Shown: positions 29,046-37,229 of the stretch, piece after piece
Numbering within the stretch: the stretch's first letter is position 1
Layout of the letters: the number at the start of each line of letters is the position of its first letter
NCBI RefSeq assembly: GCF_012241385.1
Contig: NZ_JAAVXB010000007.1
Coordinates: 1-64,000 of the forward strand
Direction: 5' to 3'
Length of the DNA: 64,000 bases
Origin: Solimonas marina
Lineage (GTDB): Bacteria > Pseudomonadota > Gammaproteobacteria > Nevskiales > Nevskiaceae
Position numbers and translations under genes: made by a program
Notes under the pieces: model-generated
What the model saw: the letters and a program-made list of their open reading frames with translations, nothing else
The model's database searches: none
What the model was told of the DNA's origin: nothing

Positions 29046-29579
29046 CTACAGCGGCATCAACACATAGCCTTGCTGCTCGAGCAAGGTCACCGTGGTCAGC
29101 GCCGACAGCGCTTGCGTCACGCCCGGCGCCAGCCAGCCCGGCTCGAAACCGAAGCCATGCACGGCCTGGCCGCAGACCGCAACGTCGACGCCCGCCGCGT
29201 GCAGCGCCGCGATCAACGGCACGTTCGGGTTATCGACACCGAACTTCTCGTGGTAGTGCGCATTGTCGAGCACGATCGGCGTCGCCGGCCCGGAAATCAC
29301 CGCGACGAAGTGCAGGTGCCCGAGCGGCACGCCCGACGCCACATACAGATTGACGGTGCGCGCGACACGATCGAGCGCGCGATTGATGTCGGCCGGCGAC
29401 TTTGCCGCCTGATCGAGCGTGAACACCACGCGGTACTGCGCCTTCGGGCTCGGCACATAGGCGGCACCGGGAATCTCATGGAAGGCGCCATAGCCGGAAA
29501 TGGCGGGCGCCGCGAATGCCGTGCCCGCCGCCCAAAAGCCCGCCACCGCCAGCAGGCTGCGCCATTTCGCTCCCATCAT
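29046..29579 (-). CDS. Periplasmic DsrE-like protein
   Basis: A 177-residue protein from the ATG at 29579 with a GGAG site 6 bases upstream; the next codon is also ATG. Signal peptide about 1-23, ending GTAFA. The mature part resembles the DsrE/DsrF sulfur-relay fold: a Rossmann-like core with HLHFVAVISGPATPIVL, a single Cys in VAVCGQAVHGFGF, and a C-terminal LLEQQGYVLMPL strand as in YchN-type proteins. Function is unassigned; a role in periplasmic sulfur or redox chemistry is an inference from the fold. Confidence 0.75.
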   Translation of the reverse strand: MMGAKWRSLLAVAGFWAAGTAFAAPAISGYGAFHEIPGAAYVPSPKAQYRVVFTLDQAAKSPADINRALDRVARTVNLYVASGVPLGHLHFVAVISGPATPIVLDNAHYHEKFGVDNPNVPLIAALHAAGVDVAVCGQAVHGFGFEPGWLAPGVTQALSALTTVTLLEQQGYVLMPL

Positions 29580-29699
29580 GTTCGTCTCCGTACAAAAGCA
29601 AAACCCGATCATGCGGCGCCGCACGCAAAACCGGCAAACCCCATCGGCCGCCGGACGCCCCCGTTTATGCCGGCGTTTTCGGTAGAATTGCGCGCTTCA

Positions 29700-29788
<89 letters not shown>

Positions 29789-29791
29789 ATT

Positions 29792-29823
29792 ACGGAAAAG
29801 CCCCTTCAGTGGGGCTTTTCCGT
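29792..29823 (+). terminator. Terminator after tRNA-Ser(UGA)
   Basis: ACGGAAAAGCCCC and GGGGCTTTTCCGT form a 13-bp perfect stem with a 6-base loop, 4 bases after the tRNA CCA. The U-rich half lies within the 3' arm. Confidence 0.85.
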
Positions 29824-29939
29824 AAGTGCTCGATGGAAAATCGGCCCCTGGGCTGAAAACCCTACGTTTCTCCGCCCCCACCGCTTTCAGGCAAGGCCAG
29901 GTGACATCACCACGCCCCCTGCGATTGCATCACGGGTGC

Positions 29940-29976
29940 TTGCTTCGCCCATATAGTACTGATAATTTACTATAAA
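29940..29976 (+). promoter_or_regulatory. Promoter/operator region of the MarR-VOC gene
   Basis: A locally AT-rich stretch holds TTGCTT (29940-29945), 17 bases, then TAATTT (29963-29968). TAGTA (29954-29958) and TACTA (29968-29972) form an inverted repeat across the -10, a plausible site for autorepression by the MarR-type protein encoded just downstream. Confidence 0.4.
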
Positions 29977-29996
29977 ATTTCAATACTAAATAAGCC

Positions 29997-30884
29997 ATGC
30001 CGCTCGCCAGCCCCTGGTACAACGCTGTATCCATCCCGGCGCTGCTCCGGCATGCCCGCTCCACATATGGGCGCGCGATGCGCGAGGCGCTCGACGGCGC
30101 AGGGTACGGTGACATCCCCAAGAACGGCCTCTACGTCATTGGTGGTCTCGCGACCGAAGCACGCGAGGCGCCACTCGCCCGCATCATTGCCGATCTCGGA
30201 TTATCGAAGCAGGCCAGCGGACAGCTGGTCGATACCCTGGTCGAGCGCGGATATCTGGAACGCCGTGTCGATCTTGAAGACCGTCGCCGTCTCATCGTCA
30301 CGCTGACCGAACGCGGTCGTGACGCTGCGCTGGTACAGACCTCGGCTCGCTTGCACGTCGACCGTCAGCTTGAAGCGCGCGTCGGACAACGCGGGGTCGT
30401 GACGCTACGCAAGGTATTGGCCGCGCTGATCGGACTCGGCAAGGACACACACCAGCCCGACACAGGGCCAACCCCGACGCCGCGCATGAAGACGGCCATC
30501 CCGATTCTTTTCGTCCGGGACGTCACGCGGGCCGCAGCGTTCTTCGCCGACGAACTCGGCTTCGAGACCCGCTTTCTGCATGGCGACCCGCCCTTCTACG
30601 GCGCCGTATCGCGCGATGGTGCCTGTCTGCATCTTCGCTTCGTCGGACAGCCCAACTTCCCCGAACTGGCCGCGCGCGAACCATCATTGATCCTCGTCAC
30701 CATCGAGGTTTCGGATGTGCGCGGCCTGCATGCCGAATATGCAGCGCGCGGCGTGAACATCGCTCGCGACCTGCTGGAGCACGCCTGGGGCGGCACGGAC
30801 TTTCACGTCCGAGACCCGGACGGCAACGAAATTTCCTTCGTACAGTATCGTCGGGTGGAAACGCCGCGGGGAACTCGCGCGTAA
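29997..30884 (+). CDS. MarR-type regulator fused to a VOC (glyoxalase/bleomycin-resistance) domain
   Basis: A 295-residue two-domain protein. Residues about 10-145 are a MarR winged helix: recognition helix region LGLSKQASGQLVDTLVERGYL and the wing VDLEDRRRLIVTLTERG. After a Pro/Thr linker (about 150-162, PDTGPTPTPR) a complete VOC module starts at MKTAIPILFVRDVTRAAAFF and ends DFHVRDPDGNEISFVQY, with the Glu of NEISF in the usual metal/ligand position. VOC domains bind or modify small electrophiles or antibiotics, so the fusion may sense its own ligand. The ribosome site is weak. A truncated second VOC gene follows immediately. Confidence 0.85.
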   Translation: MPLASPWYNAVSIPALLRHARSTYGRAMREALDGAGYGDIPKNGLYVIGGLATEAREAPLARIIADLGLSKQASGQLVDTLVERGYLERRVDLEDRRRLIVTLTERGRDAALVQTSARLHVDRQLEARVGQRGVVTLRKVLAALIGLGKDTHQPDTGPTPTPRMKTAIPILFVRDVTRAAAFFADELGFETRFLHGDPPFYGAVSRDGACLHLRFVGQPNFPELAAREPSLILVTIEVSDVRGLHAEYAARGVNIARDLLEHAWGGTDFHVRDPDGNEISFVQYRRVETPRGTRA

Positions 30885-30886
30885 GC

Positions 30887-30960
30887 CTGAAAACCGTCGA
30901 ACTCAAAGCGTTCGTTCCGGCAACGGACTTCGCCCGGCCCAAGCAGTTCTACATGGATGC
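30887..30960 (+). pseudogene. Truncated VOC-domain gene remnant
   Basis: Three bases after the fusion gene the frame from a CTG reads LKTVELKAFVPATDFARPKQ then FYMD, which is the characteristic first strand and helix of a VOC-fold protein. Similarity stops abruptly after FYMD and the sequence runs into unrelated DNA and a terminator. No ATG is present. It looks like the left end of a deleted glyoxalase-family gene that once sat in operon with the regulator. Confidence 0.55.
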
Positions 30961-31012
30961 AGCGCGGCAGCGCTCGAGTCCTGCGCGACCTCCGACGGGT
31001 GTGCACTTTCAG

Positions 31013-31039
31013 AAAAAGCCCCTGCAATGGGGCTTTTTT
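31013..31039. terminator. Bidirectional terminator between VOC remnant and scoB
   Basis: AAAAAGCCCC and GGGGCTTTTTT form a stem around TGCAAT. A runs on the left and T runs on the right make it usable from both strands, ending the plus-strand regulator transcript and the minus-strand scoAB transcript. Confidence 0.85.
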
Positions 31040-31076
31040 GTTCGCAGTCACTACGGCTCAGAACAGCCACTGCGGC

Positions 31077-31733
31077 TCAGAAGCGCATTTCCGGCACCTC
31101 GTCCGGAACGCGCAGCGCACCTGCCGTCTTCGCCACGATCTCCTCGACACTGACACCCGGCGCGCGCGCCTTGAGCACGAAGGCCCCATCCTCGATTTCG
31201 AGATAGGCCAGATCGGTCAGTACGCGGCGGATACAGCCGGCGCCGGTCAACGGCAGCGAACAACGGCTGAGCAATTTCGACTCGCCACCTTTCGATGCGT
31301 GGGTCATGACCGCGATGATGTTGTCGGCGCCGGCGACGAGGTCCATCGCGCCACCCATGCCTTTGACCAGCTTACCGGGAATCATCCACGAGGCGATGTT
31401 GCCCTCGACATCGACTTCGAACGCGCCGAGCACCGTCAGATCGACGTGGCCGCCGCGGATCATCGCGAAGGACTCGGCGGACGAAAAAATCGATGCGCCG
31501 GCGCGCGCCGTCACCGTCTGCTTGCCGGCATTGATCATGTCGGCGTCGATATCCTGCTCCAGCGGGAACGCCCCCATGCCGAGCAGACCGTTCTCCGACT
31601 GCAGCATGACGTCGATGCCCGGCGGCACATAGTTGGCCACCAGCGTCGGGATGCCGATGCCGAGGTTGACGTAATCACCGTCCTTCAGTTCGTTGGCCAC
31701 CCACTGCGCCATTTGCTCGCGGCTCAAAGCCAT
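31077..31733 (-). CDS. scoB: 3-oxoacid CoA-transferase subunit B
   Basis: Beta subunit of a succinyl-CoA:3-ketoacid (acetoacetate) CoA-transferase. The 218 residues carry the catalytic glutamate in QSENGLLGMG and the NLGIGIPTLVANYV start. With ScoA it moves CoA from succinyl-CoA to acetoacetate, feeding thiolase. Placed 48 bases after scoA. In this context it can recycle acetoacetate released by the BKACE encoded 4 kb away; this link is inferred. Confidence 0.94.
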   Translation of the reverse strand: MALSREQMAQWVANELKDGDYVNLGIGIPTLVANYVPPGIDVMLQSENGLLGMGAFPLEQDIDADMINAGKQTVTARAGASIFSSAESFAMIRGGHVDLTVLGAFEVDVEGNIASWMIPGKLVKGMGGAMDLVAGADNIIAVMTHASKGGESKLLSRCSLPLTGAGCIRRVLTDLAYLEIEDGAFVLKARAPGVSVEEIVAKTAGALRVPDEVPEMRF

Positions 31734-31781
31734 TGCTTGTCTCCTGTCGTGTCTGTCGTCGTTGTTGCGCTGAGCCCAGCG

Positions 31782-32486
31782 CTAGGCCGCGGTGCGCACA
31801 GTGCGCTTCTCGATCCGCTTTTCGAAAGACCCGACGATCAAGCGGTCAACGTAAATGCCCGGGGTGTGAATCTGCGACGGCTCAAGTTCGCCCGGCTCGA
31901 CGATCTTCTCGACTTCGACCACGGTGATGCGCCCGGCCGCCGCCACGCACGGATTGAAGTTCTGCGCGGTGTGTCGGTAGATGACGTTGCCATAACGATC
32001 CGCCTTCCAGCCTTTGACGATCGCGAAGTCGCCGGTGATGGCGTGTTCCAGAATGTGCGGCCGCCCGTTGAACTCGCGGACTTCCTTGCCCTCGCCCACC
32101 GGCGTGCCGTAGCCGGTCGCGGTGAAGAACGCCGGAATGCCGGCGCCGCCCGCGCGCATCTTCTCGGCCAGCGTGCCCTGCGGCGTCAGCTCGACTTCCA
32201 GTTCACCGGACATCAGCTGCCGTTCGAACTCCGCGTTCTCGCCGACGTAGGACGCGACCATCTTGCGAATCTGCCGATCCTTGAGCAGCACGCCGAGGCC
32301 GAAGTCGTCGACCCCGCAGTTGTTCGACACCACCGTCAGACCCTTCACGCCCATCACGCGAATCTGCTCGATCAGATTCTCCGGAATACCGCACAGACCG
32401 AAGCCGCCCGCGAGCACCGTCATGCCGTCGCTCAAGCCAGCCAGCGCGTCCGCATAGCTTTCCACGCGCTTGTCGAAACCTTTCAC
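31782..32486 (-). CDS. scoA: 3-oxoacid CoA-transferase subunit A
   Basis: Alpha subunit, 234 residues, with the family's glycine-rich CoA site ([15 protein letters not shown]) and [14 protein letters not shown]. Divergent from a LysR gene across a 115-bp AT-rich region with inverted repeats, so LysR control is likely. Confidence 0.94.
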   Translation of the reverse strand: MKGFDKRVESYADALAGLSDGMTVLAGGFGLCGIPENLIEQIRVMGVKGLTVVSNNCGVDDFGLGVLLKDRQIRKMVASYVGENAEFERQLMSGELEVELTPQGTLAEKMRAGGAGIPAFFTATGYGTPVGEGKEVREFNGRPHILEHAITGDFAIVKGWKADRYGNVIYRHTAQNFNPCVAAAGRITVVEVEKIVEPGELEPSQIHTPGIYVDRLIVGSFEKRIEKRTVRTAA

Positions 32487-32512
32487 ATCGCTCTCCTCGC
32501 AAGTCCTGCACG

Positions 32513-32580
32513 GCTTGCATCGTTTGCAAGCACATGAGTTTTACTTAGGTCTATCTATTTGATAATTTTATTTTTCAAAT
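32513..32580. promoter_or_regulatory. Operator region between scoA and lysR-type gene
   Basis: Two dyads lie in the divergent gap: GCTTGCA/TGCAAGC (32513-32531, 5-base spacer) and ATTTGA/TCAAAT (32557-32580, 12-base spacer). The second resembles a LysR-type T-N11-A site. The region is far more AT-rich than its surroundings, as expected for divergent promoters. Confidence 0.45.
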
Positions 32581-32601
32581 AAATTAATAACTATCACTTA
32601 T

Positions 32602-33495
32602 ATGAATCCCCGACAGCTGCGGGCTTTCACCGTCGTCGCGCAAAGCCTCAGCTTCGTCCGCGCAGGCGAAGCACTGCACATGTCGCAGCCGGCGCTGAGC
32701 CTGAGCATTCGCAGTCTCGAGGAGGCGCTGGGCGGCGCCTTGTTCACTCGCACCACACGTCAGGTTCGCCTCACACCGGAAGGCGCGGCGCTGCTGCCGA
32801 TCGCCCAGCGCCTGCTCGCAGACTGGGACAATGCCAGCGAGCAGCTAAGGCAACGCTTCGCCCTGCAGCGGGGCCATGTCTCCGCCGCGGCCATGCCGTC
32901 CTTCGCAGGCAATGTGCTGCCGCAGCTGATGCTCGAATACCGTCGCCGCCACCCAGGCATCCAGTTCGCGATTCACGACGTCATTCACGAAGACGTGCTG
33001 GAAATGGTCGCGAGCGGGCGCGTGGAGATCGGCTTCGGCTTTCAGCCCGAGACCCAGCATCCCTTGCACTTCGACGCCTTGTTCCGCGATCGCTTCATTG
33101 CCGTCGTTTCCCGCAAATCGACGCTGGCGCGCTACAAGCGCGTGAACTGGAGCCAGCTCATGACCGGTGGATTCATCGCCTTGCAGCGGCCGTCCACCGT
33201 CCGCACCACGCTGGAGAAAGCGCTGCGCGGGCACGGCATCGAGTTCGACATCGCCTACGAATGCCACCAGCTCGCGACCGTTGGACAGATGGTCGCCGCC
33301 GGGCTCGGCGTCAGCGCCGTACCGGCGCTGTGCGCACGCCAGATGAGCGCGCTCGGCGCACAGTGCCTGCCGCTGACCGCGCCCATCATCGAGCGCTCGG
33401 TGGGCCTGATCCGCCGCGCCGACGCCGAACTCTCGACTGCTGCGCGCGCGCTTCGGGAAATTGCGATCGCCCACTTCGGCAAACGTCGAAGCTGA
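32602..33495 (+). CDS. LysR-type transcriptional regulator
   Basis: A 297-residue regulator: N-terminal winged HTH (MNPRQLRAFTVVAQSLSFVR, then ALHMSQPALSLSIRSLEEALG) and a periplasmic-binding-like effector domain from about residue 90. It is divergent from scoAB and so is the natural candidate to control it, with a small CoA-linked or keto acid as possible effector. No evidence distinguishes activator from repressor. Confidence 0.92.
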   Translation: MNPRQLRAFTVVAQSLSFVRAGEALHMSQPALSLSIRSLEEALGGALFTRTTRQVRLTPEGAALLPIAQRLLADWDNASEQLRQRFALQRGHVSAAAMPSFAGNVLPQLMLEYRRRHPGIQFAIHDVIHEDVLEMVASGRVEIGFGFQPETQHPLHFDALFRDRFIAVVSRKSTLARYKRVNWSQLMTGGFIALQRPSTVRTTLEKALRGHGIEFDIAYECHQLATVGQMVAAGLGVSAVPALCARQMSALGAQCLPLTAPIIERSVGLIRRADAELSTAARALREIAIAHFGKRRS

Positions 33496-33624
33496 TCGGC
33501 AGAAGTGCGGGCGAGCGTCGACACCCGCCTTCAAGCTTCTGTTTTAAATAAACAATATATTCACCCCTGCATCGCCTGAGGGCGACGAAACGGCAGCCCC
33601 AGACTGCCGCCGATCACGATTCGG

Positions 33625-33655
33625 TTGACAATATTTGTGATCACATATCTACTTT
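33625..33655 (+). promoter_or_regulatory. GntR promoter with palindromic operator
   Basis: TTGACA at 33625-33630 is followed by the perfect palindrome TGTGATCACA (33636-33645) and a weak -10 (TATCTA/TCTACT). A palindrome between the -35 and -10 of a FadR/GntR-family gene fits autorepression, relieved by the pathway's substrate. Confidence 0.6.
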
Positions 33656-33688
33656 GCCCATAACGCAAGCTACATCGGAGGAGAATCG

Positions 33689-34399
33689 ATGAGCCGTCTG
33701 TCAGGCCCGAATTTCAAGCCTGTTTCGCGCGAAAGCCTCGCCGATCAGGTCTACCGGCAATTGCGCGAGGCGCTCATGAGCGGCCGCTTCGAGCCGGGTC
33801 ACAAGTTCACGATTCGTGGGCTCGCCGAAACCCTGGGCGCCAGCTCGATGCCGATTCGCGACGCCCTCAATCGACTGGTCGCCGAAGGCGCGTTCACCGT
33901 CACCGAAAGCTCACGACTGCGGGTCCCGCTGATTACCAGCGAACGCCTCCGTGAGATTCGTGACGCACGTGTGGCACTCGAAGGGCTGCTCGTCGAACGC
34001 TGCATCGCCAAGATCACGTCGCGCGACCTGGCGCAGATATCGAAGCTCTACGAGCAGATGAGCGCCGCCGTCGCCGAAGCCAATGCCTCGCGCTACCTGT
34101 GGACGAACTTCGCGTTTCATCGGCGCATCTACGCCGTTGCGCAGTCCGATCTGATCATGGCGGCAGTCGAGAATTTCTGGCTGCACGTCGGCCCTTGCTT
34201 CGCTCTGGTCGCACCGCAGAACACTCACCTTCACCGCTCGATGGAAGCGCATGCCCGCATCCTCGATGCGTTGCATTCACGCGACGCTGCCGCCGCCAGG
34301 GCGGCAGTCGCCGACGACATCATGCAGGCCGCTGATTCGCTCCTGAAGCTACTGAGCGCACAGGCCTCGTCAACCCGCACTGGAGATTCCGCAAGATGA
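33689..34399 (+). CDS. GntR-family (FCD) transcriptional regulator
   Basis: A 236-residue regulator with an N-terminal winged HTH (SLADQVYRQLREALMSGRFE, then LAETLGASSMPIRDALNRLV) and a C-terminal all-helical FCD domain (FHRRIYAVAQSD, and the His of SMEAHARILDAL as probable metal ligands). AGGAG lies before the ATG. It is the first gene of the sugar-acid cluster and overlaps the SDR start by four bases, so it most likely regulates the whole run through the operator at 33636-33645. Confidence 0.93.
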   Translation: MSRLSGPNFKPVSRESLADQVYRQLREALMSGRFEPGHKFTIRGLAETLGASSMPIRDALNRLVAEGAFTVTESSRLRVPLITSERLREIRDARVALEGLLVERCIAKITSRDLAQISKLYEQMSAAVAEANASRYLWTNFAFHRRIYAVAQSDLIMAAVENFWLHVGPCFALVAPQNTHLHRSMEAHARILDALHSRDAAAARAAVADDIMQAADSLLKLLSAQASSTRTGDSAR

Positions 34400-35184
34400 G
34401 CGTTCTGGAAAAGCTCAAGCCCTACCCCGGCCTTTGTGTCCTGATTTCCGGTGGCGCAGCCGGCATCGGCGAAGCGCTCGCCAGCGCCTTTTTGGAAGCC
34501 GGTGCGTCGGTCCACGTGTGCGACGTCAGCACCACCGCGGTGGAAGCATTCATGCAGCGACATCCGCAGGCGTGTGCGACGGTCGCCGACGTGTCCGACG
34601 TTGCCGCCGTCGAGTCGGTCTTCGAAAAGCAGCGCCAGCAGTTCGGCGGGCTCGACGTGCTGATCAACAACGCCGGCATCGCCGGTCCGACGGCGGGCAT
34701 CGACGCCATCAGCGAGAGCGACTGGCAGAAGACCGTCGAGATCAACCTCAATGCACAGTATCGCTTCGCCCATCACGCGGTGCCGATGCTGAAGGACTCT
34801 GAGCATGCGCACCTGCTGCAGATGGCCTCGGTGGCCGGCCGCCTCGGCTATGCATGGCGTACGCCCTATGCCGCCACCAAGTGGGCGATCGTCGGCATGA
34901 CGAAGTCGCTGGCCGCCGAACTCGGCGAAGCCGATATTCGCGTCAATGCGCTGCTGCCCGGCATCGTCGAAGGTCCGCGCATGGACGGCGTCATCGGCGC
35001 GCGTGCCGAACAGATGGGTCTGAGCTTCGAGGAAATGCGCAAGGAGTATCTGAAGAAGATCTCGCTACGCCGCATGGTCACCGCCGACGACGTGGCCGCC
35101 ACCGCATTGTTCCTCTGCTCACCGGCCGCCTACAACATCACCGGCCAGGCGATCAGCGTCGACGGCAACGTCGAATACCTCTGA
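34396..35184 (+). CDS. SDR-family dehydrogenase, probable 2-deoxy-D-ribonate 3-dehydrogenase
   Basis: A 262-residue NAD(P)-dependent short-chain dehydrogenase: ISGGAAGIGEA cofactor loop, LINNAGIAGP, catalytic Ser in MASVAGRLG and the YAATK Tyr/Lys pair, and a C-terminal SVDGNVEYL strand. An acidic residue after the second strand (CDVST) favours NAD. The family alone does not give the substrate. Its coupling to GntR and BKACE, and the downstream lactonase and glycerate kinase, match the deoxyribonate route, in which this enzyme forms the 3-keto acid. Confidence 0.85.
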   Translation: MSVLEKLKPYPGLCVLISGGAAGIGEALASAFLEAGASVHVCDVSTTAVEAFMQRHPQACATVADVSDVAAVESVFEKQRQQFGGLDVLINNAGIAGPTAGIDAISESDWQKTVEINLNAQYRFAHHAVPMLKDSEHAHLLQMASVAGRLGYAWRTPYAATKWAIVGMTKSLAAELGEADIRVNALLPGIVEGPRMDGVIGARAEQMGLSFEEMRKEYLKKISLRRMVTADDVAATALFLCSPAAYNITGQAISVDGNVEYL

Positions 35185-35262
35185 AGACACCAGACGTCGC
35201 ACACCGCGCGTCTCGGCATCTCGTCACCTCCCCCGACTACAGAACAAGATTGAGCACGCCTT

Positions 35263-36195
35263 ATGGCCAAGAACCGCCCTGTCATCATTACCTGCGCCGT
35301 GACCGGTGCCATCCACACGCCGTCGATGTCGCCGTATCTGCCGGTCACGCCGGATGAAATCGCGCAGGCCGCAATCGGCGCCGCCGAAGCCGGCGCCGCC
35401 ATCGTCCATCTGCATGCGCGCGATCCGCAAAACGGCCAGCCGACGCAGGACCCCGAGCTGTTTCGCCAATTCCTGCCGACCATCAAGAACGCCAGCGATG
35501 TGGTGATCAATCTCACCACCGGCGGTGCGCCAAACATGGGCGTCGAGGAACGTCTGCAACCAGCGCTGCAGCTCAAGCCAGAGCTGGCGTCGCTGAACAT
35601 GGGCTCGATGAATTTCGGGCTGTACGAGATGCTCAATCGTTTCCATGAATTCAAATACGACTGGGAACGGCCGTACCTCGAAGAAAGCGACGACCGCATC
35701 TTCCGCAACACCTTTCGCGACATCGCCTACATCCTCAATTCGTGCTCGACGAACGGCACGCGCTTCGAGATCGAGTGCTACGACATCGGGCACCTGTACA
35801 GCGCTGCGCATTTTCTTGATCGCGGGCTGCTGAAGGCACCGATCTTCATCCAGTCGGTATTCGGCCTGCGCGGCGGCATCGGCACACACCCCGAAGATCT
35901 GATGCAGATGCGTCGCACCGCGGACCGCCTGTTCGGCGATCAGTACCAGTGGTCCATCCTCGGCGCCGGCCGCAGCCAGATGCCGCTCGCGACCATGGGC
36001 GTGGCCATGGGCAGCAACGCTCGCGTCGGCCTTGAAGACTCGATCTGGGATGGTCCGGGCACGCTCGCAAAGTCGAATGCCGATCAGGTGCGCCGCATTC
36101 GCACCGTCATCGAAGCACTCGGCCTGACGGTTGCCACGCCGACGCAAGCCCGCGAGATGCTGGGACTCAAGGGAGCGGATGCCGTCGGCTTCTGA
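35263..36195 (+). CDS. Beta-keto acid cleavage enzyme (BKACE, DUF849)
   Basis: A 310-residue zinc TIM-barrel enzyme of the 3-keto-5-aminohexanoate cleavage family, which condenses a beta-keto acid with acetyl-CoA to release acetoacetate and a new acyl-CoA. The N-terminal strand ITCAVTGA, zinc ligands H49 and H51 in HLHARDP, the GSMNFG strand and the GLRGGIGTHPEDL segment are present. With a preceding deoxyribonate dehydrogenase the products would be acetoacetate and glyceryl-CoA. Substrate choice is inferred from neighbours, not from active-site residues. Confidence 0.88.
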   Translation: MAKNRPVIITCAVTGAIHTPSMSPYLPVTPDEIAQAAIGAAEAGAAIVHLHARDPQNGQPTQDPELFRQFLPTIKNASDVVINLTTGGAPNMGVEERLQPALQLKPELASLNMGSMNFGLYEMLNRFHEFKYDWERPYLEESDDRIFRNTFRDIAYILNSCSTNGTRFEIECYDIGHLYSAAHFLDRGLLKAPIFIQSVFGLRGGIGTHPEDLMQMRRTADRLFGDQYQWSILGAGRSQMPLATMGVAMGSNARVGLEDSIWDGPGTLAKSNADQVRRIRTVIEALGLTVATPTQAREMLGLKGADAVGF

Positions 36196-36285
36196 TTTTT
36201 TGTGAACAGAACGCCCGAGTGCGAGGCGTTTCTGATGTCCTAAAACAGCGATTGATTGGATATGAATCCAAGAGGGAGGAGAAAC

Positions 36286-37164
36286 TTGAATATCGAGATC
36301 GTCACCGACTTGAAAACCACGCTGGGCGAAGGCCCGGTGTGGGACGTCGAACAGCAGCGACTGTATTGGATCGACAGCCTGGACGGCAGGATATTTCGCG
36401 GCACGCAGGATGGCCACGAAATCCGTGCATGGGACGTCGGCAGCAAGATCGGCTCGATGGCGCTGTGCCGGAACGGCGAACAGGCCGTCGTGGCATTGCA
36501 ATCGGGCTTGCATCTCCTCGATTTCAAGAGCGGTGATCTGCAGCTGATCGTGCATCCCGAATCGGACAAGCCGGCAAACCGGCTCAACGACGGCAAGGTC
36601 GACCGTCAGGGACGCTTCGTGGTCGGCTCGATGGACACGATGGAGGACGACGCCAGTGGTCGGCTCTACCGTCTCGATCCGGATCTGAAGCTGCACGTCC
36701 TCGACGACAACATCGTCTGCTCGAACGGTCCGTGCTGGAGCCCGGATGGTCGTACCTTCTATTTCTGCGACACCTGGTCCGGTGAGATCTGGGCGTACGA
36801 CTACGACACCGAGACCGGCGCGGTCAGCAATCGTCGCACCTTCGCCAAGGTCGACACGTCGAGCGGCGGTGCCGCCGACGGCGCGACCGTCGATGCCGAA
36901 GGTTGTCTGTGGCAGGCGCTGGTCTATGGCGGCAAGCTGATCCGTTACGCACCGGACGGCCGTGTCGACCGCGTCATCGACATGCCGGTCAAGAAAGTCA
37001 CGAGCGTCGCATTTGGTGGCCCGGACATGGATGTGTTGTTCGTCACATCGATGGCCAAGCCACCACTGCCACGCTTCCCGGGAGATGGACAGCTGCGCGG
37101 TGCGCTGTTCGCGATCAAGGGGCTGGGCATCCGCGGCATTGCCGAACAGCGCTTCGCCCACTGA
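36286..37164 (+). CDS. SMP-30/gluconolactonase-family lactonase
   Basis: A 292-residue six-bladed propeller of the SMP-30/regucalcin type. The metal Glu is in TLGEGPVWD, with Asn/Asp ligands in ANRLNDGKVD and in the GPCWSPDGRTFYFCD stretch. The TTG at 36286 is preferred because GGGAGGAG lies 5-6 bases upstream; an ATG at 36262 lacks such a site. It would open a sugar-acid lactone, here probably deoxyribonolactone. 60 bases follow before the MFS gene. Confidence 0.88.
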   Translation: MNIEIVTDLKTTLGEGPVWDVEQQRLYWIDSLDGRIFRGTQDGHEIRAWDVGSKIGSMALCRNGEQAVVALQSGLHLLDFKSGDLQLIVHPESDKPANRLNDGKVDRQGRFVVGSMDTMEDDASGRLYRLDPDLKLHVLDDNIVCSNGPCWSPDGRTFYFCDTWSGEIWAYDYDTETGAVSNRRTFAKVDTSSGGAADGATVDAEGCLWQALVYGGKLIRYAPDGRVDRVIDMPVKKVTSVAFGGPDMDVLFVTSMAKPPLPRFPGDGQLRGALFAIKGLGIRGIAEQRFAH

Positions 37165-37229
37165 GCCCCGCTTCCACGGCACTTTCAACGCCGGCTCCGC
37201 CGGCGACACGACCGATCTGGCCCTGAAAA

